Source: an uncultured Eubacteriales bacterium (GTDB lineage: Bacteria > Bacillota > Clostridia > Peptostreptococcales > Anaerovoracaceae). Taken from it: 7,951 nucleotides of DNA. The notes below the pieces were generated by a model that saw only the letters and a list, made by a program, of their open reading frames with translations, was not told the DNA's origin and ran no database searches. Made by a program: the position numbers and the translations under genes. The stretch covers positions 1 through 7,951 of the forward strand of contig UQEW01000083.1 in assembly GCA_900540145.1 (NCBI GenBank), given 5' to 3'. Position 1 is the stretch's first letter, and each line of letters begins with the position of its first letter. This document shows positions 7,401 through 7,951 of the stretch, in pieces.

Positions 7401-7836
7401 AGCATCGGCTTACATTCCTGAGACATATATCGAGAGCGAGTCGGCTAAGCTTCAGATGTATAAAAAAATCGCTTCAGTAAGGACATGGGATGACGAAGAT
7501 GAAGTTATAGATGAGCTTTTGGACAGATTCGGGGATGTGCCTTGGCAGACCATCAATCTGGTGAAGATTTCTCACATAAGGTATCTGGCAGAGCTGATGT
7601 CGATTACGGAAATAAAACAGGATAAAAACAAGGTAACGCTTAGTTTTGCTCCTGAAAACCCGCTAAGCGGATACGCTCTTGCCAACGCTGCGGAAAAGTA
7701 CGGTCCAAAATTATTCATCCACGGTGGACAACAGCCTTTTATAAGACTGACGGTGGATGAAAAGAAAAACCTGGATGAAACTCTTTATCTTTTAGATACG
7801 TTGGCTGAGAACAGGAAAACGCTCAAAGCAAATTGA
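4429..7836 (+). CDS. mfd: Transcription-repair coupling factor (Mfd)
   Basis: Mfd is a DNA translocase that pushes RNA polymerase stalled at a lesion off the template and recruits UvrA for nucleotide excision repair. The 1135-residue protein begins with a UvrB-like region (GQFSIRGGIIDIF at 145-157). A lysine-rich linker (about 441-461) leads into the CarD-like RNA polymerase interaction domain (about 463-525; GDYVVHESHGIGKF and YVPVEQMELV). The superfamily 2 motor carries Walker A GDVGFGKTE (616-624), DEEQ (717-720), SATP (743-746), motif V TTIIESGIDIP (856-866) and motif VI QLRGRVGRS (886-894). The RecG-like translocation region ends in RGAGNMLG from R941. The TRCF C-terminal domain covers about 985-1085. 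The N-terminus is about 40 residues shorter than I recall for B. subtilis Mfd (1177 residues). The gene overlaps pth by 8 bases, with no fin gene between them, and ends the cluster at a hairpin. Confidence 0.98.
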   Translation: MINISGVSESRVAPAAAYFSKEESQSLILVPTYVRARRLASDLSFFVKDKKILVMPEEEQIFLRYEAKNHDQLIERMKALKALMTGESVIVIAPVSAAVKKISPHDYYLENVIKLVLGDDSDLDILREKLISMGYEFSEMVESQGQFSIRGGIIDIFAPDSDNPYRIELFGTEIDSIRTFDQDTQRSIENLKSVEIYPARQLVASYDMLEAGCQAIRKEYEAQAKRLKDKSPQAADKLTELKEQICDYIENISDLKYLENYIQYFCERTEYLWDYMTSGVIMLDDPERIWELLELREKELKEDFKVLLERGEAVPRDAELITGTADLKPVFQRKGTIAFTPFPKRIKGVDTFDKIININSRQMINFGGNLTLLESELKTYDKKGYSITFVFNSDGRMENMQDFVSRMGLKSHVAFAKGSLTSGIDFPDEKKCWICENDIFQHKKKGKRKKAFKDKGQKIRSFSDIKTGDYVVHESHGIGKFTGIEQLKVQGEKKDYIKIKYAGNDVLYVPVEQMELVQKYIGGDGVAPKINKLSGGEWKTTKAKAKAAVAVLAKDLIDLYASRKMEKGHAFEKDTVWQKQFEDDFPYEETQDQLKAAEEIKEDMEKPFPMDRLLCGDVGFGKTEVAARAIFKCLDDGKQAAILVPTTILANQHFYTLKERFEGFPFNIEMLSRFRSDAQQKDIAAKLQTGEIDLIIGTHRLLGKDIRFKDLGLLVVDEEQRFGVEHKEQIKKLKKNVDVLTLSATPIPRTLNMSLTGIKDMSLIEEPPEERYPVQTYVLEQDDELIKDIIRREMDRGGQIYVVFNRVRGIHQVADKIQQLVPEARIAIGHGQMNENLLEDTMINFINGEQDVLVCTTIIESGIDIPNANTLIIMDADRYGLSQLYQLRGRVGRSNRQAYAYLMYQRDKVLTEAAEKRLKAIREFTEFGAGFKVAMRDLEIRGAGNMLGSEQHGHMLNVGYELYCKMVDDAVRALQGEIVNDDKAEINIELKASAYIPETYIESESAKLQMYKKIASVRTWDDEDEVIDELLDRFGDVPWQTINLVKISHIRYLAELMSITEIKQDKNKVTLSFAPENPLSGYALANAAEKYGPKLFIHGGQQPFIRLTVDEKKNLDETLYLLDTLAENRKTLKAN

Positions 7837-7838
7837 TG

Positions 7839-7890
7839 GAAAAAAGCTTCATAAAAGTCTCATGAAGGGGTTTTCTTTTACTTTTCTTTT
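7839..7890 (+). terminator. Probable Rho-independent terminator after mfd
   Basis: CTTCAT (7847-7852) pairs with ATGAAG (7862-7867) around a 9-base loop. A 3x3 internal loop and an outer GAAAA/TTTTC helix (7839-7843 with 7871-7875) extend the stem. A T-rich run continues to 7890. The hairpin starts three bases after the mfd stop codon. The stem is modest in GC content and the T-run is interrupted by C and A, so efficiency may be partial. Confidence 0.6.
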
Positions 7891-7951
7891 CGTACGTTGC
7901 AAGTGTGAGAAGTAGCAGATCTTCCTGCGCTGATAAAATTTGTTTATTTTT

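Overview
This looks like a chromosomal segment of a low-GC, endospore-lineage Firmicute, most probably an anaerobic member of the Clostridia. The evidence is the Clostridia-type gene set (spoVG, murC, glmU, prs, pth, mfd), strong AGGAGG-like ribosome binding sites, and frequent ATA and AGA codons. The MurC sequence also has the EACE motif that I associate with clostridial MurC. I cannot place it below class level from the sequence alone; an Anaerovoracaceae/Family XIII-like organism is only a guess.

Layout. Positions 1-53 are the 3' end of a group II intron on the + strand: the 3' half of domain V, then a complete domain VI with a bulged adenosine. The rest of the intron lies off the left edge. 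Thirteen bases further on is the stop codon of spoVG (67-348, minus strand), so the intron sits directly beyond the 3' end of spoVG and points toward it. Positions 349-633 form a very AT-rich divergent control region with a good sigma-A promoter for spoVG and an extended -10 promoter for murC. I see no gene in it.

From 634 to 7836 there is one tight + strand gene cluster, probably an operon: murC, an acetyltransferase-only glmU, prs, pth and mfd. Gaps are 62, 34 and 65 bases, and pth and mfd overlap by 8 bases. A hairpin with a T-rich tail follows mfd (7839-7890). The last 61 bases hold no recognisable gene.

Together the genes serve growth housekeeping. MurC and GlmU act in cytoplasmic peptidoglycan precursor synthesis, Prs makes PRPP for nucleotides, Pth recycles peptidyl-tRNA, and Mfd removes stalled RNA polymerase at DNA lesions. 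The order glmU-prs-pth-mfd is conserved in Firmicutes. Departures here are the loss of the uridyltransferase half of GlmU, spoVG facing away from glmU, murC as the first gene, and no ctc or fin gene between prs, pth and mfd.

I found no undescribed defence or mobile system. The most useful leads are the split or shortened glmU and the group II intron next to a displaced spoVG.
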